This document shows positions 55,293 through 63,751 of a stretch of DNA of 64,000 nt, piece after piece. The DNA lies in NCBI GenBank assembly GCA_963838035.1, contig CAWIPM010000003.1, positions 222,001 to 286,000 of the forward strand, read 5' to 3'. Numbering within the stretch: position 1 is the first letter of the stretch; every line of letters starts with the position of its first letter. The notes beneath the pieces are model-generated. The model was given only the letters and a program-made list of their open reading frames with translations, made no database searches and was not told where the DNA came from. Position numbers and translations under genes: made by a program. The DNA comes from CAVVNN01 sp963838035. Lineage in GTDB: Bacteria; Actinomycetota; Thermoleophilia; Solirubrobacterales; 70-9.

Positions 55293-55520
55293 CTACGCCG
55301 AAGCGAGGCGCGAAGCCGCCGCCTGCTCATAACGGTCGGCCAGCACTAGGGCCGCATCGCGGTAACCATCGATGTTGGTCTGCGCCGCCTGGGCGCGAAG
55401 CTCCTCGGCGCGCGCGGAAAGCTCCCTCGCGGGCTGAGTGGTGTTCTCCAAGCGCTTTTCCATCAACTCCAGCGCCCAGCGGTGCTTGTCAGGGAGGTTC
55501 GGCCACACGCGCGGTTCCAT
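55293..55520 (-). CDS. Small helical hypothetical protein
   Basis: 75 residues from ATG 55520 (MEPRVWPNLPDKHRWALELM), charged and helical (EKRLENTTQPARELSARAEE), ending RYEQAAASRLASA. Codon choice changes upstream of this ATG, so I do not extend it. Not recognised. Confidence 0.5.
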   Translation of the reverse strand: MEPRVWPNLPDKHRWALELMEKRLENTTQPARELSARAEELRAQAAQTNIDGYRDAALVLADRYEQAAASRLASA

Positions 55521-55903
55521 GCTGAAAAGTGTAGCCCGCCCGCAAGACCCCGCAAGATGGGCGTCCATGTTTGCCATTGCGGCGGGATCGCCCATCGACG
55601 ACTGCAAAAGACAACGCTCGTAGCCGATCGACGCTACGCCCGCGAGGCGATGTTCGCCTACCACGACGTGGATGACACATCGACGGGTCCCGACCGGCGA
55701 GTCCAGCGACGTCGTCAGCGAGCAGGTGCCAGGTGGCCTCCACGATACGACCGCACCAGTCACAAGCTCGTCGCGGTCGAGGTCAGGGACGCGAGCACCC
55801 GCCTGCCCGCGAGCATTCTCGAAGCTCTGCCGGCACCGAGCACCGCCCACGAGGCCGCTGCCTGAAGCAGCTTCGCGCGCCACCGGCGACAACCCGGCAG
55901 CAC
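55521..55903. other. 383 bases without a supported gene
   Basis: Open frames exist on both strands (e.g. plus to 55865) but none has a good start, signal or recognisable motif. Nothing else seen. Confidence 0.4.
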
Positions 55904-57748
55904 CTACTTTGAGAGCCGCGGCGGGAGGACTGTGAATGGAAGCGCAACCGGAGCCGAGTTCTGCCTGCGGTCGTGCGCTGAGACCACAGCCTCGTAGTTG
56001 CCGGGCTTCAGGTACCGGCCTTTGGGGCCGGTACTGAACCGGATTTGACCGGTGCCGCGCAGCTCCTCGCGATTCGCGAGAACCCCGACGGAGACTTTGC
56101 GAATACATCTGCGGAAGTTCTTCTTTCTGGGGTGCGCGAGGAGCGGCACGCAACGCCAGTTCCGTCGCGCTCCGTGTGTCAGGCGCACAATTGCCACTCG
56201 AAGCTTGGCGGCCGCGGTCAGAGTGAACCGAAGAGAGGTTCCCGAGCGCGGCCGGGCCGATCCGTGGCCCCCCGGCCCGGTTGCGGGAAAGCTGGATCTG
56301 GACAGGCGGGCGTCGCTCAGCGGTCTCTGGTCGGCCAGGACATTGGCCCAAACGGCGTCCCTACCGCCCATCACCGCAATCCCATCGCCGCGCGCGTCGA
56401 GCGCGACCCCGCGCAGATAGACGGGCGGCCCGTAGGTGTCGATCGCTGCGGTGAGGCCAACGGCCGGCCCCCACGCATCGCTTCCCTGCGGCATAAGTGC
56501 AGCGTCGACTCCAGCTTCGGGTTGGTTCCAGACGATGACCGCGTTGCCTCTCGCGCCAACCGCGACCTGTGGAAGAGCTTGCGGGCGACCAGGACAGATA
56601 TCCCTGCAAGGCCTCACCTGGTAACGAGTGACAGTCACAAGTTGAGTCGGCTTCTGCCAGGTGCCGGCTTTTGTCGAGCCGACCGCAGCCTGCAAGGTTC
56701 GCGAGGGCGTAGTGTCCGATTCCCAAGCGGCCACGGCTCTGCCAGCGGCATTGAGCGCAAGCCGTGGATCGAGCACACAGACACCGGATGTCGAGAGCTG
56801 GGCCGGCGCTCGCCAAGCCCCGCCCCCCACCCGCGTAACCGCCATCAGGCTCGATTCGCAGGTCTCCCCCTGAGCCGGTCGGGCCCAAAGGAGCGCGGCG
56901 TCGCCGCCCGCACCAAGCGCAACCTGAAAATCTTCCCTTACAGGTTCAGCAACCACGACTTCGGGTGCCTGCCAGGCACCGCCGGGCACGGTAGCCGACC
57001 CTCTCACGGCCTGCAGCGAGGGACCAGCACTCATGTCGCTGGAGCGCCAGACCGCGATGACTTCACCATTGGGGGCGATCGCAGCCCTAGGGAAGCCGCC
57101 GTTGGCGGAGAGCTGCACGGGAGGGCTCCAGACGCCACTTGCATGCGCCATCACCGAGGCCACGACAACGGACCGCGCGGGCGCGGGTTCCCAGAGGTTT
57201 TCGCTCCAGACGACTATCGCATCGCCGTTGTGGTCCACGGCGAGACTTGCGTCGCCTTCGGCGCCCGGGCCTTCACCGAGCGGCCCGCCGAGCTGCACCG
57301 GCGACTGCCAGCCGCGGCTGGCCGGCTTCACCGCTGCTTGGACGCCCCAGCCGACGTGGTAGCCGAGCGAGCTCTCCCACGTTGCGATGACATCGCCCTT
57401 GGCGTCCACTGCCAGCTCGGGAAAGGAGCCGGAAGGCAGAGAGGACCTTGCCATGTTCCACGATCCGCTCGGTCCTTTCCTAAACGCCGCGTGCAATCCG
57501 TTTGCACTGCGCCACATGACCGCCGCGTCCCCGGAAGCATTCACCGCGACATCGGGTTCGCTGAGTTCATGTCGCGAAGCGGTGATGGCCGTTGGCCCTA
57601 ACCAAAGTGGAGTCGCCGTGGCGTCCGCGGCCATCGACATTGCCAGAAATGCAGATACCGACACGGCAACCCCTGCGACTACCCGCGACAGAGGCCACCT
57701 GTCGCCGACCTTCGCAACCGATACTGCGTGTAAGCACCAATGGCCCAC
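55904..57748 (-). CDS. Secreted propeller-like protein with Asp/Ala-rich repeats
   Basis: 614 residues. After an N-region (MGHWCLHAVSVAKVGDRWPL) comes a signal core SRVVAGVAVSVSAFLAMSMA, then ADATATPLWLG. The mature part repeats a ~50-residue pattern: DVAVNASGDAAVMWRSANG, LAVDAKGDVIATWESSLG, LAVDHNGDAIVVWSENL, AIAPNGEVIAVWRSSD, VAVGARGNAVIVWNQPE. Each is followed by an aromatic 'W-x-x-P-x-x-L' strand. This is a sialidase/BNR-like propeller without visible catalytic residues. The C-terminal ~130 residues form a separate beta module (LRFTLTAAAKLRVAIVRLTH). Probably a surface or extracellular binder. Confidence 0.75.
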   Translation of the reverse strand: MGHWCLHAVSVAKVGDRWPLSRVVAGVAVSVSAFLAMSMAADATATPLWLGPTAITASRHELSEPDVAVNASGDAAVMWRSANGLHAAFRKGPSGSWNMARSSLPSGSFPELAVDAKGDVIATWESSLGYHVGWGVQAAVKPASRGWQSPVQLGGPLGEGPGAEGDASLAVDHNGDAIVVWSENLWEPAPARSVVVASVMAHASGVWSPPVQLSANGGFPRAAIAPNGEVIAVWRSSDMSAGPSLQAVRGSATVPGGAWQAPEVVVAEPVREDFQVALGAGGDAALLWARPAQGETCESSLMAVTRVGGGAWRAPAQLSTSGVCVLDPRLALNAAGRAVAAWESDTTPSRTLQAAVGSTKAGTWQKPTQLVTVTRYQVRPCRDICPGRPQALPQVAVGARGNAVIVWNQPEAGVDAALMPQGSDAWGPAVGLTAAIDTYGPPVYLRGVALDARGDGIAVMGGRDAVWANVLADQRPLSDARLSRSSFPATGPGGHGSARPRSGTSLRFTLTAAAKLRVAIVRLTHGARRNWRCVPLLAHPRKKNFRRCIRKVSVGVLANREELRGTGQIRFSTGPKGRYLKPGNYEAVVSAHDRRQNSAPVALPFTVLPPRLSK

Positions 57749-57900
57749 ATCACCGAGTGTATTTGCCCTGGACTTGCGGAGTCAACGCAAGTACCGCAGG
57801 GGGGACGTCGCAGCAACGCGATCAATTGCTACTCGACACTCGTCGAAGCGGCTTCATCGACCCGACTCCACCCCTTCACTGCCCTCTTCAGTCCAAGAGC

Positions 57901-58031
57901 CCCGAGCCCCCACCCCAAACCGACCCAGACGATCGCCTCATGGTCAGCCCTTCCGCGACCCTCCCAGCCGCCATCTCGCGCCACTGCCTCCCCCGCTCAC
58001 ACACTTGCACTTGCAAGTGCGCGCTCGCCCA
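57901..58031. repeat. Diverged ~130-bp repeat, copy 2, with a 14-bp palindrome
   Basis: Starts CCCGAGCCCCC and ends CGCTCACACACTTGCACTTG followed by CAAGTGC, like 48601-48731. 57749-58280 otherwise holds no supported gene. Confidence 0.55.
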
Positions 58032-58280
58032 CAGTGGTGCGATCGTGGCGCAGCCCAACGGCGACACCGACATTCAGGGTGAGATGGCACAGCGCCCAGC
58101 CCAAATTCGAAGTCAAAGAACAAACCAGTCAGCCAGACGACCACCGAAGCGCCCAGACCGCGAGGAACGGAGTCAACCGCGTCAAGGTCCATCTGCTGTT
58201 CTCAGAGCGTCTCAGCCACCCCAACCCCCACCCCGACACACTACGAACTGGGTTCTGATGCCCTCTCCAAGAGGCATCCA

Positions 58281-59567
58281 TTGACAGCCATAGCGTCCTC
58301 GGCGCGACGGGCTGACCCGACACTACGACGTCGCCCGCGGGCTGACCGAGGGGTCTTGTCGCCCGCCGCGTTTGAGGATCGCCGGCGTGACCTGATAGGA
58401 GCGTGCTTTTGCCCCACCCAGTTCTGTCCGCCGTCGATCTGTGACCTGCAAGCCAGCCCGAGGAGAGGCCCGCAATTGATCACGATCGGCATCGACCCCC
58501 ACAAGCGCACCCACACCGCCGTCGCCGTCTCAGGCGTCGGCCAGTTGCTCTCTGAAATCACGATCGCCTCCGACGAGGAGGGCCAGCGCAGCCTGCTCTC
58601 GTGGGCGCAGGAGCTCGGCGAGGGCGAGGAGCACCGCTTCGCCCTGGAGGACTGCCGCCACGTCAACGGGCGCCTGGAGCGCTTCCTGTTGGCCAGCGGC
58701 GAGTTGGTCCTGCGGGTGCCCCCGGCGCTCACTGCCGGGGCCAGGACGAGCGTGCGCGCCCGCGGCAAGTCCGACCCGATCGACGCCCTCGCGGTCGCCA
58801 GGGCGGCGCTGCGCGAGGGAGCAAAGCTCCACCGCGCGAGCCACGACCCCAGGGCCCGGGAGCTGAAGCTCCTGGTCGACCACCGCGAGGGCCTGGTCCG
58901 CGAGCGCAGCGTCCTCGCCTCGCGCCTGCGCTGGCACCTGCACGATCTCGAGCAGGGCCTTGAGCCCTCGGGCCGCACGCTTTGCCAGGCCTCGGTGCGC
59001 CGCGGCCTCTCCCAGCGCCTCGCTCGCCGCGAGCAGTCAGCCCAGGTGCGGATCTGCCGCGACCTGCTCGGGCGGATCGGCGATCTCACCCGCCGCGAGC
59101 GCGAGCTGGCCGCCGAGATCGGCCGCCTCGCCAGCGCCTACGCCCCCGAGCTACTTGCGGTGCCGGGGGTCGCACGGCTGACGGCGGGCAAGCTGATCGG
59201 CGAGATCGCCGGCACCGATCGCTTCAAGACCGATGCACAACTGGCCCGCTTCGCCGGTTGCGCGCCGATCCCCGCCTCCTCGGGCAACACGCAGCGAGTG
59301 CGCTTCGATCGCCACGGGAACCGCCAGCTGAACGCGGCCTTTTACCGGATCGCGCTGACTCAGGCCCGGGTTCACCCCGGCGCCCGCGCCTACCTGGCCA
59401 AGAAGCGGGCCGAGGGAAAGTCGGGCGCCGAAGCGTTGCGTTGCCTGAAGCGCCTCCTCGTCCGGGTCATCTGGAACACCCTTCGAGGCTCCGGTGAGCA
59501 GGGGGTGGCAGTTGTTCAGTCTTAATTTTTTAGAGGGATCTGTTGACAACCGGGCTCACATAGGAGA
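58281..59567 (+). mobile_element. IS110-family insertion sequence (approximate limits)
   Basis: One DEDD transposase gene with ~195 nt of non-coding DNA on its left and a short right end. As usual for IS110 there are no terminal inverted repeats, so limits are estimates: left near TTGACAGCCATAGCG (58280) and right near TTGACAACCGGG...CATAGGAG (59543-59567). Both resemble a TTGACA.CC...CATAG core. Confidence 0.55.
58476..59525 (+). CDS. IS110-family transposase (DEDD recombinase)
   Basis: 349 residues. TTG start at 58476, chosen because GAGGAGAGG lies nine or so bases upstream and the protein then begins at ITIGIDPHKRTHTAV, the family's first Asp motif. DEDD residues are D7, E58 (FALEDCRH), D100 and D103 (KSDPIDALA). 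The C-terminal Tnp20 domain has LLAVPGVARLTAGKLIGEI and PIPASSGNTQRVRFD with the probable nucleophile Ser269. Length and motifs look complete. The non-coding left flank is the expected place of a bridge RNA in the IS110 group. Confidence 0.9.
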   Translation: MITIGIDPHKRTHTAVAVSGVGQLLSEITIASDEEGQRSLLSWAQELGEGEEHRFALEDCRHVNGRLERFLLASGELVLRVPPALTAGARTSVRARGKSDPIDALAVARAALREGAKLHRASHDPRARELKLLVDHREGLVRERSVLASRLRWHLHDLEQGLEPSGRTLCQASVRRGLSQRLARREQSAQVRICRDLLGRIGDLTRRERELAAEIGRLASAYAPELLAVPGVARLTAGKLIGEIAGTDRFKTDAQLARFAGCAPIPASSGNTQRVRFDRHGNRQLNAAFYRIALTQARVHPGARAYLAKKRAEGKSGAEALRCLKRLLVRVIWNTLRGSGEQGVAVVQS

Positions 59568-59607
59568 GACCCCCTTCTCGGGGGTCCGGCCGATGCATTT
59601 CGGCCGG
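59568..59607. terminator. Two adjacent hairpins
   Basis: GACCCCC/GGGGGTC (59568-59586, loop TTCTC) and CCGGCCGA/TCGGCCGG (59586-59607, loop TGCATT), between the IS110 transposase and the excisionase-like gene. No U-run; terminator or recombination-related structure. Confidence 0.45.
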
Positions 59608-59628
59608 TCAGTGGACATAGGGGCTGAG

Positions 59629-60000
59629 ATGGAATCCGCTCGCATCAAGCTCGATCCGCAGACAATCGAAGCGATCGCTCGCCGGGTGGTCGAGCTGCTG
59701 GAGCGCCGCGGCCTCGCCGGCGAGCCGGAGCTGGTCGACGCCGCTGAGCTGGCGCGGCGGCTTGGGATCGAGCGGTCCTGGGTCTACACGCACGCGATCG
59801 AGCTGGGGGCGGTCAAGCTCGGCTCGGGGCGCAAGCCGCGACTCCGCTTCGATCCGCAGGTCTCGGCTCGGGTGCTGCACAAGATCGGCGAGGGACCGGC
59901 GGCCGACCCGCCCGCCCGCTCGGGTGAGCGGGCGCATCGGCCGCGGAGGTCCGAGGGGCAGGCGCGGCTGCTTCCGATCAAGGGCGGCGGGGCGAGTTGA
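59629..60000 (+). CDS. Excisionase-like HTH protein next to the integrase
   Basis: 123 residues from ATG 59629 (MESARIKLDPQTIEAIARRV). The winged HTH is at about residues 32-80: PELVDAAELARRLGIERSWV, YTHAIELGAVKLGSGRKPRL, RFDPQVSARVL. It is followed by a basic tail (SGERAHRPRRSEGQARL). The gene lies 31 nt upstream of the tyrosine integrase on the same strand, the usual place of a recombination directionality factor. It may alternatively regulate int. Confidence 0.8.
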   Translation: MESARIKLDPQTIEAIARRVVELLERRGLAGEPELVDAAELARRLGIERSWVYTHAIELGAVKLGSGRKPRLRFDPQVSARVLHKIGEGPAADPPARSGERAHRPRRSEGQARLLPIKGGGAS

Positions 60001-60031
60001 CCTCCGGCGTAGTCTCATCCCGGGAGGCGAG

Positions 60032-61357
60032 ATGGCACGGAGATCGACAGGGCAGGTGGTCGAATTGGAGCGGCAGGGAGGTCGCACCTTCGCCCTCCGC
60101 TTCCGCGCCTACGGCAAGCGGCGCTACCTGACGCTCGGCACGCGCGCCGAGGGCTGGACCCGCGACAAAGCCGAGGAGGAGCTGGCCAACGTCCTCGCTG
60201 ACGTACGGAGGGGCATCTGGAAGCCGAACGATCCGCAGGAGACGGCGGAGCCCGCCCCCGAGCCGACCTTCCACGAGTTCGCCTCCGAGTGGCTCGAGAC
60301 GCGGCGTCACGAGTTCGCGGCGCGGACCGTCGAGGACTACGAGCTGACGCTGACCCACCATCTGCTGCCGTTCTTCAAGGATCACAGGCCCTCGGAGATC
60401 ACCGCGCAGGAGGTCGATCGCTACAAGGCGGCCAAGGTCCGCGAACGCGAGCTGGGTCAGGTCGAGCGGCCGTTGTCGAACCGGACGATCAACAAGACGC
60501 TGACACGGCTCGGGCAGATCCTCGACGCCGCGGTCCGCTACGAGCTGATCGAGCACAACCCGGTCAAGGGGCGCGTCGAGAAGCTGAAGGAGGCCGAGCC
60601 GAAGCGGGCGCGGCTGACGGGCGAGCAGGTGCAAGTACTCCTGCGCGCATCCGGCTCCAACCGCACGCTGCTCGCCACCGCGATCATGGCCGGCGGCCTG
60701 CGCGTCTCGGAGCTGACGCACCTACGATGGCGTGATGTCGAGCTACGAGACGGCGTGCTCAACGTCGCCGTCTCGAAGACCGCCGCCGGCGTGCGCCAGG
60801 TCGTCCTCGATCCCGAGCTGGTCCAGTTGCTCCGCGAGCACAAGATCGCGTCGAAGTGGAGCCAGCCCGACGACTTCGTCTTCGCCGGCCGCCTTCGCGA
60901 CAAGCCGCGCGAGCGCAACAGCGTCCGCACCCGCGTCCTCTACGGCGCGATCGAGAAGGCGAACAATCAACTGGCGAAGGAAGACCGCCCGCCGCTACCG
61001 GATGGCATCACGTTCCATGCGCTGCGCCGCACCTATGCCGCGCTGCGCGCCGAGCTTGGCGAGCATCCGGCGATTACCGCTGCACAGATGGGCCACCGCG
61101 ATCCTCGCATGACCCTTCGCGTCTACACCGACGTGACCGGTCTGCGTCCGCAGACCCGCATGGGAGGGCTGCTGGGAGACGCCGATTGGGCACTATCGGG
61201 CACTGAGGGCAATTTGGCCGGAGGTCAGGGGGACAAGACAACGGCTCCGAACCAACCTGAAACCCGCCAGCCTGCAGGCACTTCACCGAACGGGAGCGAC
61301 GGGACTCGAACCCGCGACCTCCGGCGTGACAGCGAAGCCGCCGAAGGACAGAGATGA
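60032..61357 (+). CDS. int: Tyrosine-type site-specific integrase (tRNA-Asp)
   Basis: 441 residues; GGGAGG lies seven bases before ATG 60032. AP2-like N-terminal region (FALRFRAYGKRRYLTLGTRA), SAM-like core-binding domain (about 79-185), then the catalytic domain with Arg224 (AGGLRVSELTHLRW), Lys249, His329-x-x-Arg332 (FHALRRTYAAL), His355 (MGHRDPRMTL) and Tyr365 (RVYTDVTGL). All five catalytic positions are present. The last ~25 residues (SPNGSDGTRTRDLRRDSEAA) are translated from the antisense of the tRNA-Asp fragment, so the att site lies inside the 3' end of int. Confidence 0.92.
   Translation: MARRSTGQVVELERQGGRTFALRFRAYGKRRYLTLGTRAEGWTRDKAEEELANVLADVRRGIWKPNDPQETAEPAPEPTFHEFASEWLETRRHEFAARTVEDYELTLTHHLLPFFKDHRPSEITAQEVDRYKAAKVRERELGQVERPLSNRTINKTLTRLGQILDAAVRYELIEHNPVKGRVEKLKEAEPKRARLTGEQVQVLLRASGSNRTLLATAIMAGGLRVSELTHLRWRDVELRDGVLNVAVSKTAAGVRQVVLDPELVQLLREHKIASKWSQPDDFVFAGRLRDKPRERNSVRTRVLYGAIEKANNQLAKEDRPPLPDGITFHALRRTYAALRAELGEHPAITAAQMGHRDPRMTLRVYTDVTGLRPQTRMGGLLGDADWALSGTEGNLAGGQGDKTTAPNQPETRQPAGTSPNGSDGTRTRDLRRDSEAAEGQR
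61275..61332 (-). other. attachment site: 3' half of tRNA-Asp(GTC) inside the int 3' end
   Basis: The same tRNA-Asp anticodon-loop-to-discriminator half (61291-61332) plus 3' flank as at 54671-54728. The bases beyond the anticodon loop (GCTTCG) cannot form the anticodon stem, so the 5' half is missing here as well. Confidence 0.75.
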
Positions 61358-61710
61358 TCGAGGTGAACGACGACTATCGCCCGTGGCCGACCTCACGGAG
61401 CTCGGCAAGCGTGACCATCGGGATCCACGACGCCGCGCTGAAACTCCGGGAACCGAGCGCTCGTCGAAGCCCGCCGCGGCATCTTCGATCACATGCATTA
61501 GCACCGCTCGCACGGCTACTCCTGCGCGGCTCGGCACACCCGTTCATGCGCGTCCTGGGAAGTCTGGCCGAGCCCCTTCCTTTGGCTGGGGACGTCGACG
61601 GCGAGGCGAGGCCGGGTGCGTGTAATAGCTGCGCTGACCTGGCCGTCCTTGCCTTGCGGATCAGCGCGTCGGGTTGCGCAGCTTGCCGTTGTGGTCGGTG
61701 AAGTCAGCGA
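61358..61710. other. 353 bases without a supported gene
   Basis: A plus-strand frame beginning MIEVNDDYRPWPTSRSSASV at 61354 is open but resembles nothing, and shifts in composition. Possibly degraded coding sequence. Confidence 0.35.
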
Positions 61711-61899
61711 TCACCCCCGCACTTTGCAGCTGGAGGGCAGGGTCGAGGTCAGGGTCTTGCCACCGGCGAACGCGAAGCTGGTCCGCGCCAGCGAGAAGCC
61801 GACGCCTGGGAAGCCCTTGGGGGCCGGGCAGCCCGCGGAGAGGAAGCTGTGGCGGGTTCCCCGGTGAGTGAAGGTGCGCTTAAGGGTCAATTCTGTCAT
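61711..61899 (-). pseudogene. C-terminal remnant of a secreted-protein family (paralog of 240-1025)
   Basis: 62 codons reading RTFTHRGTRHSFLSAGCPAP and SLARTSFAFAGGKTLTS. They align with YKGRRHSYLTASCPIP and SFARANYTFADGRHLHP at the end of the 240-1025 protein. No signal peptide or N-terminal part exists upstream, so this is a 5'-truncated copy left in the accessory region. Confidence 0.6.
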
Positions 61900-61934
61900 C
61901 TCTGGTACAAGATCGAGGCCTGCTAGCGACTATT

Positions 61935-63272
61935 GTGAGTGGGACAATGGCCGTCAGCGATGCCGCAGCGATGCCGATGGAGCCACTGTTTCCGCGATTG
62001 CGCGGCGGTCTCCGCCAGATGACCCCGGATCAGGTCGCCGGAGACCAGCGAATCCGGCTGATGGGGGCGATGATTGAGACGGTGGCACGGCGCGGCTACT
62101 CCGGAGTGACGTTAAGGGAGCTGGTGGCGCTGGCGGGCATCTCCAAGAGCACTTTCTACGAGCACTTCGAGAGCAAGGAAGCCTGTTTCCTGGCGACCTA
62201 CGACATGATCGTCGAGCTGGCAACCGAGCAGGTGCAGACAGTGCACGGCGAGCGAGCGGCGAGCGATCCGCGGGACCGCCTGCTGGCGGCGCTCAAGACC
62301 TATGCCGACCTGCTGGTGGCGCAGCCCGCCGCCGCCTCGCTGGTGGTTGTCGACTCGCTTAGCCTCGGCGCTCCGGTGGCGGCGCGCCGAGAGCAGGCAA
62401 CGGAGACGTTTGAGCGGGTGCTGCAGCCTGGATTAGAGCAGGGGGGCGAGGTGTCCGAGGTGACGCGCTGGGGCATCGTCGGCGGGGTGCGTCGGGTGGT
62501 GTACCGGTGTCTGCGCAGCGGACACCCCGAGCGCTTCGCCGAGCACGCCGAAGACATCGCCGATTGGGCGCTCAGCTATCGGTGCCGGGGCGCCACTCGT
62601 GTGCTGCCGCACTCCTTCTTCGCGCGGCGCCCTGAGCTTCCCACGCCCGACGATGAAGGCGTGGGCGTGGTCGGTTGGGAGGAGTCGCCCAGCAGCCCCC
62701 GCAGCCGGGCGACTTTGACCCAGCGCGAACGGATCGTGCGGGCCGTGGCCAAGCTGGTGGCGGAGAGGAGCTATGCGGCGCTGAGCGTGCCGGGGATCTC
62801 CGCCACAGCGGGGGTTTCTAACCAGACCTTCTACCAGGAGTTCGGCAGCAAGCAGGAAGCGTTCCTAGCGGCGTTCGACGCGCTCGCCGGGAGGGTGTTG
62901 AGACTGGCAGGGGCGTCTTATCGAGAGCAACACGAGTGGCCGGAGGCGGTGGGCGCCGCGTTGTGGCAGTCACTCTCCTTCCTAGCCACCGAGCCCGTCT
63001 TTGCGCAGCTCGCCTTCTTCGAGCTAGCCGCAGCCGGTCCCGATGGGTTGGACCACTCCGATCGCGTGACGCAGCAGTTCATGGCCTTCCTCTCGCCCGC
63101 CGCCCTCCCGGACGGGGTCGGGCCGATGCCCGAGATCGTCGTGGAGGCGATCGGCGGCGGCATCTGGACCGTGATCAGCCACGAGATCGCCCACGGGCGG
63201 GCGGAGTCGCTGCCGGCGCTGGCTCCGGAGATCGCTGACTTCGCGCTGGCGCCATTCGGGGTATTGGGGTAG
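61935..63272 (+). CDS. Tandem (double) TetR-family transcriptional regulator 3
   Basis: 445 residues from GTG 61935, or 441 from ATG 61947, which has GAGTGGG upstream and may be the true start. HTH 1 is at about 40-85 (MIETVARRGYSGVTLRELVA...SKSTFYEHFESKEACF) and HTH 2 at about 262-308 (AVAKLVAERSYAALSVPGIS...SNQTFYQEFGSKQEAF), each with its helical partner region. More distant from the other two tandem regulators in the window. It lies 36 nt beyond the truncated secreted-protein copy and has no clear target nearby. Confidence 0.85.
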   Translation: MSGTMAVSDAAAMPMEPLFPRLRGGLRQMTPDQVAGDQRIRLMGAMIETVARRGYSGVTLRELVALAGISKSTFYEHFESKEACFLATYDMIVELATEQVQTVHGERAASDPRDRLLAALKTYADLLVAQPAAASLVVVDSLSLGAPVAARREQATETFERVLQPGLEQGGEVSEVTRWGIVGGVRRVVYRCLRSGHPERFAEHAEDIADWALSYRCRGATRVLPHSFFARRPELPTPDDEGVGVVGWEESPSSPRSRATLTQRERIVRAVAKLVAERSYAALSVPGISATAGVSNQTFYQEFGSKQEAFLAAFDALAGRVLRLAGASYREQHEWPEAVGAALWQSLSFLATEPVFAQLAFFELAAAGPDGLDHSDRVTQQFMAFLSPAALPDGVGPMPEIVVEAIGGGIWTVISHEIAHGRAESLPALAPEIADFALAPFGVLG

Positions 63273-63751
63273 ACGGCGAGCGCGAAGCAGCAGTGCGGAT
63301 GGGACTTTCAGAATGGCGAGACAGCGCCGACAGTCTCTCCCCGCGATCCCGGAGGCAGGCCGCCGCCAGCGAGGTGGCGCCTCTGCCGCGCATTCACTCC
63401 TAGATTGTGCCGCGACCGCCTTGACTTCGATCCCTCCGGCCCTTTCCGCTCACATTCACGCCCCGCCCGAACTTCATCTACCTCTCCTCAGCCAGGCCTT
63501 CAACCGCACCGCCAGTCTCCCCACCCTCACTGCTTCCACCACATCCGGCACATAATTCCGCTGCCGACGCCTCAAACAGATTCCGTAACTCAGCCCCACT
63601 TCCCTTGCCTCAACACCTCGCGCTAACCGATTTCCATCGAGGTCCGCGCTCCGCTTCGCCGCAACACCGTGCCCACGACAACCCAACCGTCAGTCATCGC
63701 CAGCACATCGTGTTGTGGTGGTCAGGGGGCGGGTGAGGCAGTCAAGTTGGA
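63273..63751. other. ~480 bases without a supported gene
   Basis: Pyrimidine-rich plus strand with no convincing coding frame, tRNA or repeat recognised. Confidence 0.4.

Noticed and set aside
55482..55865. Plus-strand open frame with MFAYHDVDDTSTG
   Set aside because: Competing open frames on both strands, no SD and no recognisable family; left as unassigned.
61283..61537. Minus-strand frame ending FAVTPEVAGSSPVAPVR
   Set aside because: This is the well-known spurious translation through a tRNA 3' half, not a gene.
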